A stretch of DNA of 64,000 nt. It comes from Candidatus Microbacterium colombiense. GTDB lineage: Bacteria > Actinomycetota > Actinomycetes > Actinomycetales > Microbacteriaceae. Under the pieces are notes generated by a model that saw nothing but the letters and a program-made list of their open reading frames with translations, had not been told where the DNA came from and searched no databases. Made by a program: the position numbers and the translations under genes. The DNA lies in contig CP119308.1 in assembly GCA_029203165.1 (NCBI GenBank), positions 2,790,001-2,854,000 on the forward strand, read 5' to 3'. This document shows positions 8,488 to 19,198 of this stretch, in pieces (the first letter of the stretch is position 1; each line of letters begins with the position of its first letter).

Positions 8488-9762
8488 CTAGGACTTGATG
8501 TACGGCTGGCCGTCGGCCGCGGGAGCCCGCGACTTGCCCACGAGCCCTGCCACCGCGAAGATCGTCACGATGTACGGCAGCATCAGCATGAACTGGCTCG
8601 GCACCGGGGAGCCGATGACGCTCAGGACACCCTGCAGGTTGGTTGCGAACCCGAACAGCAGCGCCGCGAGCGTCGCCTTGATCGGGTCCCACTTGCCGAA
8701 GATCACCGCGGCGAGGGCGATGAATCCGGCGCCGGCCGTCATCTCGGGGTTGAATCGCGGCACCGAGACGAGCGTGTAGAACGCCCCGCCCATACCGGCG
8801 ATCGCACCGGCGATCAGCACGTTCATGTAGCGCGTGCGCGCCACGTTGATGCCCACGGTGTCGGCCGCCTGCGGGTGCTCGCCGACCGCGCGCATGCGCA
8901 GCCCCCACCGGGTGCGGTACATCCCGAACCAGACGATGAACACGACGGCGTACATCAGGTAGACGACGATCGTCTGCTGGAAGAGGATCGGTCCGAGGAT
9001 CGGGATCTCGCTGAGCAGCGGGATCGGGATGACCTCGAACGGAGTGACGGTGTTGAGCGTCTCCTGGTTGGGAGCGAGCACCTGACGGAAGAGGAAGGTC
9101 GTCACACCGATGACGAGCACGTTCAACACGACACCGACGATGACCTGATCCACGTGGTACGTGATCGCGAACACGCCCAGCACGAGCGCGACGAGCACGC
9201 CGGCGACCATCGCCGCGATCAGACCGGCCCAGGGGGTTCCGACGCTGGAGGCGACGATCGCGGCCGTGAACGCACCGGCGAGCAGCTGCGCCTCGATCGC
9301 GATGTTCACCACACCCGCGCGCTCACCGATCACGCCACCCAGCGCACCGAAGATGAGCGGCGTCGCCAACGCGAGCGCTCCGCTGAGCAGACCGATCATC
9401 GGGAGCGTTCCGGAGCTGCCGGCGGCCGCCCAGGCGAGGAATCCGAAGATGAGGGCGATCACGAAGACCGCTGTCAGCCAGAGTGGAACGGGGCGCCGCC
9501 TCGCGGCGAGCATGTACGCGGCGACCGTGATCGCCGCGCCGATGACGACAGCCACCCAGGCGGCGGGGGTGCCGGGCACCACCACGTCGGGCAGCGCCAG
9601 GATCTCGCTTCCGGCGGTGAGCCGGAACGTCGCGTCACCTGCGCGGGGCACGAGCAGCGGCAGCAGTCCGACGAGCACGGTGGCGACGCTGAAGATGATG
9701 GGCGTCTTCCAGGAGACGACGCTCAGGGTACGGGGCTGGTCATCGAGGGTCTGGACGCTCAT
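8488..9762 (-). CDS. Nucleoside ABC transporter permease (second subunit)
   Basis: This 424-residue protein of the BPD_transp_2 family has about ten membrane segments and contains the characteristic cytoplasmic stretch RMRAVGEHPQAADTVGI, which contacts the ATPase. It resembles the YufQ/NupQ-type subunit of BMP-dependent nucleoside importers. The start was taken at ATG of MSVQTLDDQP because it overlaps the upstream permease stop by 4 bp. The N-terminal region is longer than in the first permease and adds extra hydrophobic segments. It forms the channel with the neighbouring permease. Confidence 0.9.
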   Translation of the reverse strand: MSVQTLDDQPRTLSVVSWKTPIIFSVATVLVGLLPLLVPRAGDATFRLTAGSEILALPDVVVPGTPAAWVAVVIGAAITVAAYMLAARRRPVPLWLTAVFVIALIFGFLAWAAAGSSGTLPMIGLLSGALALATPLIFGALGGVIGERAGVVNIAIEAQLLAGAFTAAIVASSVGTPWAGLIAAMVAGVLVALVLGVFAITYHVDQVIVGVVLNVLVIGVTTFLFRQVLAPNQETLNTVTPFEVIPIPLLSEIPILGPILFQQTIVVYLMYAVVFIVWFGMYRTRWGLRMRAVGEHPQAADTVGINVARTRYMNVLIAGAIAGMGGAFYTLVSVPRFNPEMTAGAGFIALAAVIFGKWDPIKATLAALLFGFATNLQGVLSVIGSPVPSQFMLMLPYIVTIFAVAGLVGKSRAPAADGQPYIKS

Positions 9763-11017
9763 GCCGCCACCTCCTTCTTCGCGGCGCGACGCTGTCGACG
9801 TGTCGCACGGCCGGGCTGCGGAAGACCGAACATCGCCCGCACCAACGGCGGCGCGGCGATGAACAGCACGATGAGGGACTGCACGACAAGGACGATCTCG
9901 ATCGGCACGCCCTGCGAGGCCTGCATCGTGAAGCCACCGGTCTTGAAGGCACCGAACAGGAGGCCTGCTCCCAGGATGCCGAGGGGCCGCGAGCGTCCGA
10001 GGAGCGCGACGGTGATCGCGTCGAAACCGATACCGGCATCGATGCCGCCGCTGAAGCCCTTGGGCTCGGTGCCGAGCACCTGGCTGACGCCGGCGAGTCC
10101 GACGAGCGCTCCGGCGATGACCATGACGGTGAAGTACATCCGCCCGACGGAGATACCGGCGGTCTTCGCAGCCGCAGGGTTCTCCCCCACAGCACGGAAG
10201 CGGAAGCCGAGGCTCGAGCGCTCGAGGATCCACCACGTGATCGCGACCGCGACGAGCGCGAGCAGGAACCCGAGGTGCAGCTTGTACGACGGTCCGAGAA
10301 TGAGCGGGAGGACGGCCGAATCGGCCATCGGCGCCGTCTTCGGGTTGCTCGATCCCGGCGCCTGGAGGATGCCCTGCGTCGCCAGCATCCACGCGAGCAG
10401 ATAGACGGCGATGTGGTTGAGCATGATCGTCACGATCACCTCATGCGCGCCGGTGCGGGCCTTGAGCAGGCCGGCGATACCCGCCCAGGCGGCTCCGGCG
10501 ATCACACCGGCGACGAGCGCGGCGATCATGTGCAGGGGGAACGGCATGTCCCACGCGGTGGCCACATAGCCGGCCGCCGCAGCGGCCATGAGCATCTGTC
10601 CCTGACCGCCGATGTTGAACAGCCCGGCACGGAACGCGAGTCCGACACCCAGGCCGGCGGCGATGAGCGGCGTCGCGAACTTGAGCGTCTCGGTCAGCGG
10701 ACGGATCCCGACCGCGAACGAGTCGGCGTTGAAGTTGTAGATCGAGCCGCGGAACAGCGCGGCGTACGCGCCGCCCACGGCTTGGCCGATCGCGGCGAGC
10801 ATGTCGCCCGGCTTCGCGAAGAAGTACGACGAGGCGGCCTGCACGGCGGGATCCGTCACGGCGATCATCAGCGAGCCGACGACGATCGCGGCGATCACGG
10901 CGAGGACCGAGACGATCGCGTTTCCAGCCACGATGTGCCGGATGGCCTCACGCCAGCGGCCAGGACGCGGCGCCTCCGGGGTGGTCGTCTGCGCAGTGTC
11001 CTGCGTCGGGGCGGCGG

Positions 11018-11021
<4 letters not shown>
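9759..11021 (-). CDS. Nucleoside ABC transporter permease (first subunit)
   Basis: This is a 420-residue membrane protein of the YufP/NupP type. The N-terminus is polar and Thr/Pro-rich (about 25 residues) and is followed by many hydrophobic helices. The ATPase-contact stretch FRAVGENPAAAKTAGI is present, and the C-terminus is a basic tail (RQRRAAKKE). Its ATG overlaps the ATPase stop by 4 bp and its stop overlaps the second permease start. Together they import purine and pyrimidine nucleosides delivered by the BMP lipoprotein. Confidence 0.9.
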
Positions 11022-12532
<1,511 letters not shown>

Positions 12533-12538
12533 GTGTCG

Positions 12539-12544
12539 ATCCTA
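12539..12544 (-). promoter_or_regulatory. -10-like TAGGAT before nucleoside ABC ATPase
   Basis: On the minus strand TAGGAT lies 6 nt before the ATG at 12532. It is placed after the two hairpins following the BMP gene, so it could restart transcription of the permease and salvage genes. Confidence 0.5.
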
Positions 12545-12560
12545 TTCATGACGTTCTCCG

Positions 12561-12582
12561 CTGCCCAGGATCGCCTGGGCAG
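12561..12582. terminator. Hairpin, 9-bp perfect stem, between BMP gene and ATPase
   Basis: CTGCCCAGG and CCTGGGCAG form a perfect stem with a 4-nt loop ATCG. It is not followed by a T run, so it may slow RNA decay or attenuate rather than terminate. Confidence 0.5.
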
Positions 12583-12586
12583 ACGA

Positions 12587-12622
12587 CAGTGGGGAGGCCG
12601 ACCTGGGCCGGCCTCCCCACTG
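12587..12622 (-). terminator. Strong hairpin just after the BMP lipoprotein gene
   Basis: Two 14-base arms (CAGTGGGGAGGCCG and its complement) pair perfectly around an 8-nt loop, 10 bp after the BMP stop. It is a likely attenuator or 3' stabiliser that keeps the binding protein in excess over the membrane components. Confidence 0.65.
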
Positions 12623-12632
12623 CTCTTCCGTG

Positions 12633-13712
12633 TTACTCGCTGAGGTAGGACGTGACGGTGATCTTGCCGTCGATGATGTCCTTCTTGATCCCGTCGAGCT
12701 TGGTCACGAGGTCGGCGTCGACCTTGCTCTCGAAGTTGTGCAGCGGCGCGATGCCGACGCCCTCGTTCTCGAGCGTTCCGATGTAGGCGTCTCCGCTGAA
12801 GGTGCCGTCAGCGCTGGCCATGACGGCCTCGTAGGTGGAGAGGTCCATCGCCTTGAGCACCGAGGTCAGCACGAAGTCGGCCGTCGTCGGGTCGGTGTTG
12901 AACAGGTCGGCGTCTGCACCGATGAGCGCGATGTCCTTACCGGAGTCCTTGATGGCCTGGAGGCCGGACTGGTAGATCGGACCGCCGACCGGGAAGAGCA
13001 CGTCGACACCCTGGTCGATGATGTTCTTCGCGACCGTCTTGGCGTCCTGGTTTGCCTCGAAGCCGCCCGTGAAGGAGCCCGTCTTGCCGTCCCAGCCGAT
13101 GACCTGGACAGCAGCGCTGTTCTCGTCGTTGTAGTAGTCGACGCCCTGCTTGAAGCCGTCCATGAAGATCGTGACGGTCGGGAACTCCATGCCACCGAAC
13201 GTGCCGACCTTACCGGTCGTCGAGTAACCGGCGGAGAGGTACCCGGCGAGGAACGCCGCCTCAGCCGTGTTGTAGAGCAGCGGCTTCAGGTTGTCCGGCT
13301 TGGCGTCGCCTCCGGCGTCGTCGACCAGGATGAAGTCGGTGTCGGTGTTGGCGTTGGCCGCATCGACCGTCGCCTGCGAGAGAGCGAAGCCGACCGAGAC
13401 GATGGCGTTGCAGCCCTCGGAGACCATGTTGTCGATGTTGGGGCCGTACTCGGTCTCGGCGTTCGACTCGGCCTTCTTGAAGGTCGCGCCGAGCTCGTCT
13501 GCGGCCTTCTGAGCGCCCTCGAACGACAGCTGGTTGAACGACTTGTCGTCGAAGCCACCGGCATCGGAGACGATGCACGCGGTGAAGTCGGACGCGGCGG
13601 GGGCGTCGGAGCCGCCCGCTTCGGTCGGCGCCTGGCCACAGCCGGCGAGTGCGAAGATGACGCCCGCGGCGATGGTCGCGCCGAGCAGCTTCTTGGTGGT
13701 GGAGATGGTCAA
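12633..13712 (-). CDS. BMP-family nucleoside-binding lipoprotein
   Basis: This 359-residue exported protein has a lysine-containing start, a hydrophobic core and a lipobox FALAGC with the lipidated Cys at about residue 25. A short Gly/Ala/Ser linker leads into a BMP (Med/TmpC) domain: ACIVSDAGGFDDKSFNQLS at the start and later VDVLFPVGGPIYQSG. Such proteins bind guanosine, adenosine and other nucleosides outside the membrane and pass them to the permeases. A GGGAGG ribosome site precedes the ATG. It is the first gene of the nucleoside run. Confidence 0.92.
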   Translation of the reverse strand: MTISTTKKLLGATIAAGVIFALAGCGQAPTEAGGSDAPAASDFTACIVSDAGGFDDKSFNQLSFEGAQKAADELGATFKKAESNAETEYGPNIDNMVSEGCNAIVSVGFALSQATVDAANANTDTDFILVDDAGGDAKPDNLKPLLYNTAEAAFLAGYLSAGYSTTGKVGTFGGMEFPTVTIFMDGFKQGVDYYNDENSAAVQVIGWDGKTGSFTGGFEANQDAKTVAKNIIDQGVDVLFPVGGPIYQSGLQAIKDSGKDIALIGADADLFNTDPTTADFVLTSVLKAMDLSTYEAVMASADGTFSGDAYIGTLENEGVGIAPLHNFESKVDADLVTKLDGIKKDIIDGKITVTSYLSE

Positions 13713-13861
13713 CTCAGTGCCTCCCTCAACGAAACCGCGGCCCTCGCGGATCGATCAAAGTTACCTACTGTTTCGTCGATCGCGCACACCGCCGCCCCTT
13801 GCGCGGGCGAATGGTTACCAACCTGGAATCAACAGCGCCGATGAGCACCGAGCCCTGCTCA

Positions 13862-14977
13862 TCAGAGCACGTCGCCCTGCCCGCTGAGTTTGAGCGACTC
13901 GACGACGCCCTTCACACGTTGCGCATTCTCGACCGTCGTGACCAGCAGCGCATCGGGAGTGTCGACCACGACGATGTCCTTGACGCCGACCAGGCTGATC
14001 ACCCGGGAGGTCTGGCTCACCAGGATTCCGCTGGCGGCATCCGACAGCACCCGTGCCCTGGGCCCGAGCACGGCGAGATCGTTCTTGCGCCCGTTCGTGA
14101 TCAGCTTGGTCAACGAGGCGAAATCGCCCACGTCGTCCCAGTCGAAGTGCCCCGGCACCACGGCGAGGCGTCCGCGGCGCGCCGCGGGCTCGGCCACGGC
14201 GTAGTCGATGGCGATCTTCTTGATCCGCGGCCAGATCCGGTCGACCGCGGGGCCCCGGCGCTCGCGATCGTCCCAGGCCTCGGCGAGCTCGATCAGCCCG
14301 GCGTGGAGCTCGGGCTCATTCTCGGCGAGCTCGTCGAGCAGCACACTCGCCCGGGAGATGAACATGCCGGCGTTCCAGAGGTAGCTGCGATCGGCGAGGT
14401 AGGCCCTCGCGGTGTCGAGGTCGGGCTTCTCGACGAACGTCTCCACGAGTGCGGCCTCGCGCGCACCGTCCACGACCAGCTCGACACCCTTCTTGATGTA
14501 GCCGAACCCGACGGCCGGCTCGGTGGGCGAGATGCCGATCGTGCAGATGTATCCGGCCCTGGCCACCTCGACGGCGTCGCGCACCGCGAACTCGAACACA
14601 CGGGTGCCGCGGATCACATGGTCGGCGCTGAACGAGCCGATGATCACGTCGGGGTTCCGGCGATGCAGCACGGCGGCGGCGAGACCGATCGCGGCGGCCG
14701 ATTCGCGAGGCTCCGACTCGAGGAAGACGTTGAGGTCGGCGATTCCCGGCAGCTCGGCTTCGACGGCTGCTCGGTGGGCACGACCGGTCACGACGGCGAT
14801 GCGGTCGGGACCCGTGAGCGGTTCGAGGCGGTCCCACGTGTCGCGCAGCAGGGAGTGCCCAGAACCGGTGAGGTCGTGCAGGAACTTCGGGGCGTCCGCA
14901 CGGGAGAGCGGCCACAACCGGCTGCCGATGCCGCCTGCGGGGATGACGGCGTAGAAGTCCTCGATCGGCTCACTCAT
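13862..14977 (-). CDS. Mannose-1-phosphate guanylyltransferase
   Basis: The 371-residue enzyme makes GDP-mannose from GTP and mannose 1-phosphate for glycan and glycolipid synthesis. The N-terminal nucleotidyltransferase motif AVIPAGGIGSRLWPLSR is followed by the lysine-containing APKFLHDLTG, and ETFVEKPDLDTA is the second active-site motif. The protein ends soon after the catalytic domain, so it is the single-function form without a fused isomerase. The ATG was chosen because TACGCT lies 7 nt upstream. It is divergent from the CAP protein gene. Confidence 0.9.
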   Translation of the reverse strand: MSEPIEDFYAVIPAGGIGSRLWPLSRADAPKFLHDLTGSGHSLLRDTWDRLEPLTGPDRIAVVTGRAHRAAVEAELPGIADLNVFLESEPRESAAAIGLAAAVLHRRNPDVIIGSFSADHVIRGTRVFEFAVRDAVEVARAGYICTIGISPTEPAVGFGYIKKGVELVVDGAREAALVETFVEKPDLDTARAYLADRSYLWNAGMFISRASVLLDELAENEPELHAGLIELAEAWDDRERRGPAVDRIWPRIKKIAIDYAVAEPAARRGRLAVVPGHFDWDDVGDFASLTKLITNGRKNDLAVLGPRARVLSDAASGILVSQTSRVISLVGVKDIVVVDTPDALLVTTVENAQRVKGVVESLKLSGQGDVL

Positions 14978-14984
14978 ACCGTCC

Positions 14985-14990
14985 AGCGTA
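14985..14990 (-). promoter_or_regulatory. -10-like TACGCT before mannose-1-phosphate guanylyltransferase
   Basis: TACGCT on the minus strand ends 7 nt before the ATG at 14977, consistent with a leaderless mRNA. Confidence 0.45.
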
Positions 14991-15023
14991 TCCGGGTGCC
15001 ATCGACGCACCGAGGGCGGACGA

Positions 15024-15029
15024 TATGGT
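15024..15029 (+). promoter_or_regulatory. -10-like TATGGT before CAP/FG-GAP gene
   Basis: TATGGT ends 7 nt before the ATG at 15037. This favours that ATG over the one at 15025, which would lie inside the promoter. Confidence 0.45.
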
Positions 15030-15036
15030 CGGTGCC

Positions 15037-16293
15037 ATGCGCCACTCCCCCAGAGGCCGGTTCGTCTCCCCCAGACGAACCATCGCCGCAGCACTCGTCC
15101 TCGCGTTGGGCACCGCACTGTTCGCTCCGGTCGCCGCCTCGGCCGCCGGAGGCCCCGCCGGAGAGGTGTTCGCTCTCACGAACGCCCAGCGGCAGAAGGC
15201 GGGCGTTCCCGCGTTGGTCTCCGACGCCGCCCTCGACGCGGCCGCCGCGGAGTGGGCGCGGCAGCTGGCCGCATCCTGCACCTTCGAGCACAGCTCCTCC
15301 TCCTGGCGCAGCACGCGGGTGGCCGGCTACGGCTGGGTCGCCACGGGCGAGAACATCGCGGCAGGGCAGAAGGACGCCGCAGCGGCGATGGCGGGATGGA
15401 TGGCATCCTCCGGGCACCGCGCCAACATCCTCGACAAGCGCTACACCGGACTCGGCGTGGGGTATGCGACGGGCTCGTGCTACCGGACCTATTGGGTGCA
15501 GATCTTCGGCATCGGTTCACCGCAGAAGAAGCTCTCCGGTGGTGCCGGCGATCTCACGTCCGACCGTGCCGCCGACGTCCTCGCGCTCACCGACACCGGA
15601 GACCTCAGCATCTATCCGGGGAACAACGCGGGCGGATTCTCCGCGATGACCACCGCCGTGCCGGGGTGGGGCGACCGCCCCTTCACCACGTTGGGGGACT
15701 TCACCGGCGACGGCATCCCCGACATCGCCCGCACCGAGGCGGACGGACGCCTCATGCTCTATGCGGGCAACGGTGCCGGGGGCTTCAGAACGCCCGCGCA
15801 GATCGGCAAGGGGTGGAGCGGGTTCTCCCAACTGATCGGCGGAATCGACTTCAACGGCGACCGGTTCCCCGACGTGATCGCTCGGCGCCCCAACGGCGAC
15901 CTCGTGCTCTACCGCGGGAACGGACGTGGCGGCTGGATCAGTGGAAGCACGAAGATCGGGCAGGGGTGGCAGGCCATGACCGCCGTGTTCCATGCGGGCG
16001 ACTTCAACGGCGACGCCCGCGGCGACGTGATCGCCCGCAAACCGGATGGCACACTGTGGCTGTACCCGACGACCGGGAAGGGCACCTGGGGCAAGGCCAC
16101 ACGGATCGGCACGGGCTGGAAGTCCATGACGGCGATCTTCGGAGCCGGCGACATCGACGGCAACGGCACGCAGGACATCCTCGCCCGTACCGCCGACGGC
16201 ACGCTCGTGCTCTACGGCGGCAACGGCCGAGGCGGCTTCCTTCCGAAACGCACGATCGGATCGGGCTGGGACATGATGCGGCAGATCGGCTGA
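15037..16293 (+). CDS. Secreted CAP-domain protein with five FG-GAP/VCBS repeats
   Basis: This 418-residue protein has a classical signal peptide (RRTIAAALVLALGTALFAPVAASAA). A CAP/SCP domain follows, with TNAQRQKAGVPALV, FEHSSSS, GENIAAGQ and SSGHRANILDKRYTGLGVGY, which carry the usual His and Glu residues. The C-terminal half has five repeats of about 50 residues, each built as D-x-x-x-D-x-x-x-D-[IV]-[LIA] then LxLYxGNGxGG and often GxGW, as in FG-GAP/VCBS propeller blades that bind Ca2+ or glycans. It is probably a secreted wall- or glycan-associated protein of unknown activity. Confidence 0.85.
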   Translation: MRHSPRGRFVSPRRTIAAALVLALGTALFAPVAASAAGGPAGEVFALTNAQRQKAGVPALVSDAALDAAAAEWARQLAASCTFEHSSSSWRSTRVAGYGWVATGENIAAGQKDAAAAMAGWMASSGHRANILDKRYTGLGVGYATGSCYRTYWVQIFGIGSPQKKLSGGAGDLTSDRAADVLALTDTGDLSIYPGNNAGGFSAMTTAVPGWGDRPFTTLGDFTGDGIPDIARTEADGRLMLYAGNGAGGFRTPAQIGKGWSGFSQLIGGIDFNGDRFPDVIARRPNGDLVLYRGNGRGGWISGSTKIGQGWQAMTAVFHAGDFNGDARGDVIARKPDGTLWLYPTTGKGTWGKATRIGTGWKSMTAIFGAGDIDGNGTQDILARTADGTLVLYGGNGRGGFLPKRTIGSGWDMMRQIG

Positions 16294-16365
16294 TCCGCCC
16301 GGCCGGCCCTGTCCGCACCTCGGGAGTTAGGCTCCCCTTCGTCGCTCCCAGTGTTCTGACAGGAA

Positions 16366-16371
16366 TAGGAT
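16366..16371 (+). promoter_or_regulatory. Possible -10 (TAGGAT) of the sdh operon
   Basis: TAGGAT lies in the 173-bp gap before sdhC and would give a leader of about 90 nt. No convincing -35 is seen at 17 bp. A GGGAGG ribosome site precedes the sdhC GTG. Confidence 0.3.
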
Positions 16372-16466
16372 GGACGTCGATCGGGCATGCCTGACACTTC
16401 GACAGGATCACTCTTGGACGAGCGCAGCGCACGCGACCGACGCTCATCGATCCAGGGAGGACGACC

Positions 16467-16902
16467 GTGTCCACAAGCGCTCGCTTGACACCGTCGATTT
16501 CGGAAACCACGTCCAAGACCCCCCGCGGCACCCTTTACCGGGGTCGCGAAGGCATGTGGTCGTGGGTGCTTCACCGCATCACCGGAGTCGCCATCTTCTT
16601 CTTCCTGCTTGGTGCACGTGCTCGACACGGCCCTCATCAGGGTGTCCCCGGAGGCGTACAACGCCGTCATCGGCACGTACAAGAACCCGATCATGGCGCT
16701 CGGCGAGGTCGTCCTCGTCGCCGGCATCGTGTTCCACGCCATGAACGGCCTGCGCATCATCGCGGTCGACTTCTGGTCCAAGGGCGCCAAGTACCAGCGT
16801 CAGCTGTTCTGGGGCGTGCTCGCCGTGTGGGTCGTGATCATGGCCGGCTTCGTGCCGCGCCACCTCATGCTCGCCTTCGCCGGCTTCGGAGGAGGACACT
16901 GA
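16467..16902 (+). pseudogene. sdhC: sdhC, succinate dehydrogenase cytochrome b subunit, one frameshift (probable sequence error)
   Basis: The GTG start is preceded by GGGAGG. The first part reads TPRGTLYRGREGMWSWVLHRITG, the conserved SdhC start with the haem/quinone-side histidine. The frame then breaks at about 16608-16612 (CTGCTTGGTGCAC), where one extra base shifts the reading. In the next frame the protein continues at once with VHVLDTALIRVSPEAYN and runs to the TGA at 16900-16902. With one base removed it is 144 residues with three membrane helices, a normal SdhC. Its stop overlaps the sdhD ATG by one base. Both halves keep native codon use, so a sequencing or assembly error is likelier than real decay. 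Confidence 0.85.
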
Positions 16903-17348
16903 TGACCGCGCAGACTCTCGCCGCCCCGCGTCCGCCGCCAGCGCCGCGTCAACCTCGAGAAGTGGGGCTGGATCTTCATGCGCGCCTCGGGCATCGTGCT
17001 CGTCGTGCTGATCTTCGGCCACCTCTTCGTCAACCTGATGGTCGGCGAGGGCATCCACGCCCTCGACTTCGCCTTCATCGCCGGCAAGTTCGCCACGCCG
17101 TTCTGGCAGTGGTGGGACGTGCTGATGCTGTGGCTCGCTCTCATCCACGGCGCGAACGGCATGCGCACGATCGTCAACGACTACGTCACCACCGCGAAGG
17201 TCCGCAAGGCACTCGTGTGGGCGCTCGGCCTCGCCGCCGGCCTGCTGATCCTGCTCGGCACCCTCGTGGTCTTCACGTTCGACCCGTGCCTCGGTGTGAC
17301 GCCCGACAGGTCCTGCTGGACCGAATGCGCCGCGCTGGTCGGAACTGA
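16902..17348 (+). pseudogene. sdhD: sdhD, succinate dehydrogenase membrane anchor, frameshifted (probable sequence error)
   Basis: ATG at 16902 begins MTAQTLAAPRP. The frame must shift by one base within about 16937-16952 to reach VNLEKWGWIFMRASG, the conserved SdhD start. Three helices follow, with GHLFVNLMVGEGIHALDF and HGANGMRTIVNDY (haem and quinone region). That second frame has no stop and runs on into sdhA. A second indel near 17305-17343 would use the TGA at 17346-17348, giving about 148 residues and leaving AGAAGG as the sdhA ribosome site. This choice of stop is an inference; TGA at 17369-17371 in the other frame is the alternative. Confidence 0.75.
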
Positions 17349-17367
17349 GAAGAAGGCTAACGAAGAA

Positions 17368-19196
17368 GTGACTACCGAGACGCAGGATTCCGTCGTCCGT
17401 GACGGCGTGCACTACCACCAGTTCGACATCGTCATCGTGGGCGCCGGCGGCGCCGGGCATGCGCGCCGCGATCGAGGCCGGTCCCGGCGCGAAGACCGCG
17501 GTCATCTCGAAGCTCTACCCGACCCGCTCCCACACCGGTGCGGCGCAGGGCGGCATGGCGGCGGCGCTCGCGAACGTCGAAGAGGACTCCTGGGAGTGGC
17601 ACACCTTCGACACCGTCAAGGGCGGCGACTACCTCGTCGACCAGGATGCGGCGGAGATCCTCGCGAAGGAGGCCATCGACGCGGTCATCGACCTCGAGAA
17701 CATGGGTCTGCCGTTCAACCGCACGCCCGAGGGCAAGATCGACCAGCGCCGCTTCGGCGGCCACACCGCCGAGCACGGCAAGACGCCGGTGCGCCGCGCC
17801 TGCTACGCCGCCGACCGCACCGGTCACATGATCCTGCAGACGCTGTTCCAGAACTGCGTCAAGCTCGGCATCAACTTCTTCAACGAGTTCTACGTGCTCG
17901 ACCTGCTCACGGTGAAGGATGCCGACGGCAAGACCCAGGTCGTCGGGCGTCGTCGCCTACGACCTCGCCACCGGCGAGCTGCACGTCTTCCAGGCCAAGG
18001 CCGTGATCTTCGCGACCGGCGGCTTCGGGAAGATCTTCAAGACCACCTCGAACGCACACACCCTCACCGGCGACGGCGTCGGCATCGTGTGGCGCAAGGG
18101 CCTCCCCCTCGAGGACATGGAGTTCTTCCAGTTCCACCCGACCGGCCTCGCCGGCCTCGGCATCCTCCTCACCGAGGGCGCGCGCGGCGAGGGCGCGATC
18201 CTGCGCAACGCATCGGGCGAGCGCTTCATGGAGCGGTACGCCCCGACCATCAAGGACCTCGCACCCCGCGACATCGTCGCGCGCTGCATGGTCCAGGAGG
18301 TCGCCGAAGGCCGCGGCGCCGGCCCGCACAAGGACTACGTCCTCCTGGACTGCACCCACCTCGGCGCCGAGGTCCTCGAGACCAAGCTGCCCGACATCAC
18401 CGAGTTCGCGCGCACGTACCTGGGCGTCGACCCGGTCGTCGAGCCGGTGCCCGTGATGCCGACCGCGCACTACGCGATGGGCGGCATCCCCACCAACAAC
18501 AGCGGCGAGGTCCTGGCCGACAACGACACGATCGTGCCCGGCCTCTACGCCGCGGGCGAGTGCGCCTGCGTCTCGGTGCACGGCGCCAACCGCCTGGGCA
18601 CCAACTCGCTGCTCGACATCAACGTCTTCGGCAAGCGCGCCGGCCGCAACGCGGTCGAGTACGTCAAGACCGCCGAGTTCGTGCCCCTGCCGGAGAACCC
18701 TGCCGCCTTCGTGTCCGACATGCTCGAGGGCCTGCGCAACAACCAGGGCACCGAGCGCATCGCGGTGCTCCGCAAGGCGCTGCAGGACGAGATGGACAAG
18801 GGCGCGCAGGTGTTCCGCACGCACGAGTCCCTCCAGCACGTGCTGGGCGTGATCAGCCGAGCTGCGCGAGCGCTACAAGAACGTGCACGTCGACGACAAG
18901 GGCCAGCGCTTCAACACCGACCTGCTCGAAGCCGTCGAGCTGGGCTTCCTGCTCGACATCGCCGAGGTCGTCGTCTACGCCGCGCAGAACCGCGAGGAGA
19001 GCCGCGGCGGCCACATGCGCGACGACTTCCCGAAGCGCGACGACGAGAAGTACATGAAGCACACGATGGCGTACCTCACGGGCGACGCGCACTCGTCCGA
19101 CCCGGGCGACCACATCCGACTCGACTGGAAGCCCGTCGTGTTCACCAAGAACGACAGGGCGAGTTCAATTACCCGCCGATGGAGAGGAAGTACTGA
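17368..19196 (+). pseudogene. sdhA: sdhA, succinate dehydrogenase flavoprotein subunit, four frameshifts (probable sequence errors)
   Basis: GTG start VTTETQDSVVRDG. All four domains of SdhA are recoverable by joining frames: FDIVIVGAGGAG with MRAAIEAG (FAD site), TRSHTGAAQGGMAAAL (flavin-linked His region), HPTGL, and the active-site Arg region ending at MERKY. Frame changes occur at about 17455-17457 (extra G in GGG), 17939-17943 (extra base), 18855 (extra A) and 19153-19155 (one C missing). Corrected, the gene gives 608 residues, the usual length. No stop arises near most breaks, and sdhB downstream is intact. An aerobic actinobacterium is expected to need this enzyme, so errors in the sequence are the favoured explanation. 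Confidence 0.85.
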
Positions 19197-19198
19197 GC

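Noticed and set aside
12630..13844. 404-codon plus-strand frame opposite the BMP gene
   Set aside because: Composition rich in Val, Asp, Arg and Glu mirrors the complement of the lipoprotein gene and no domain is present.
17399..18006. Separate short proteins in the sdhA region
   Set aside because: They are fragments of SdhA read in shifted frames, and their non-SdhA parts are Arg-rich nonsense.
16467..19196. Genuine loss of succinate dehydrogenase
   Set aside because: All segments retain conserved residues and codon bias, the breaks are single bases and sdhB is intact. Sequence error fits better, although it cannot be proven from this window.
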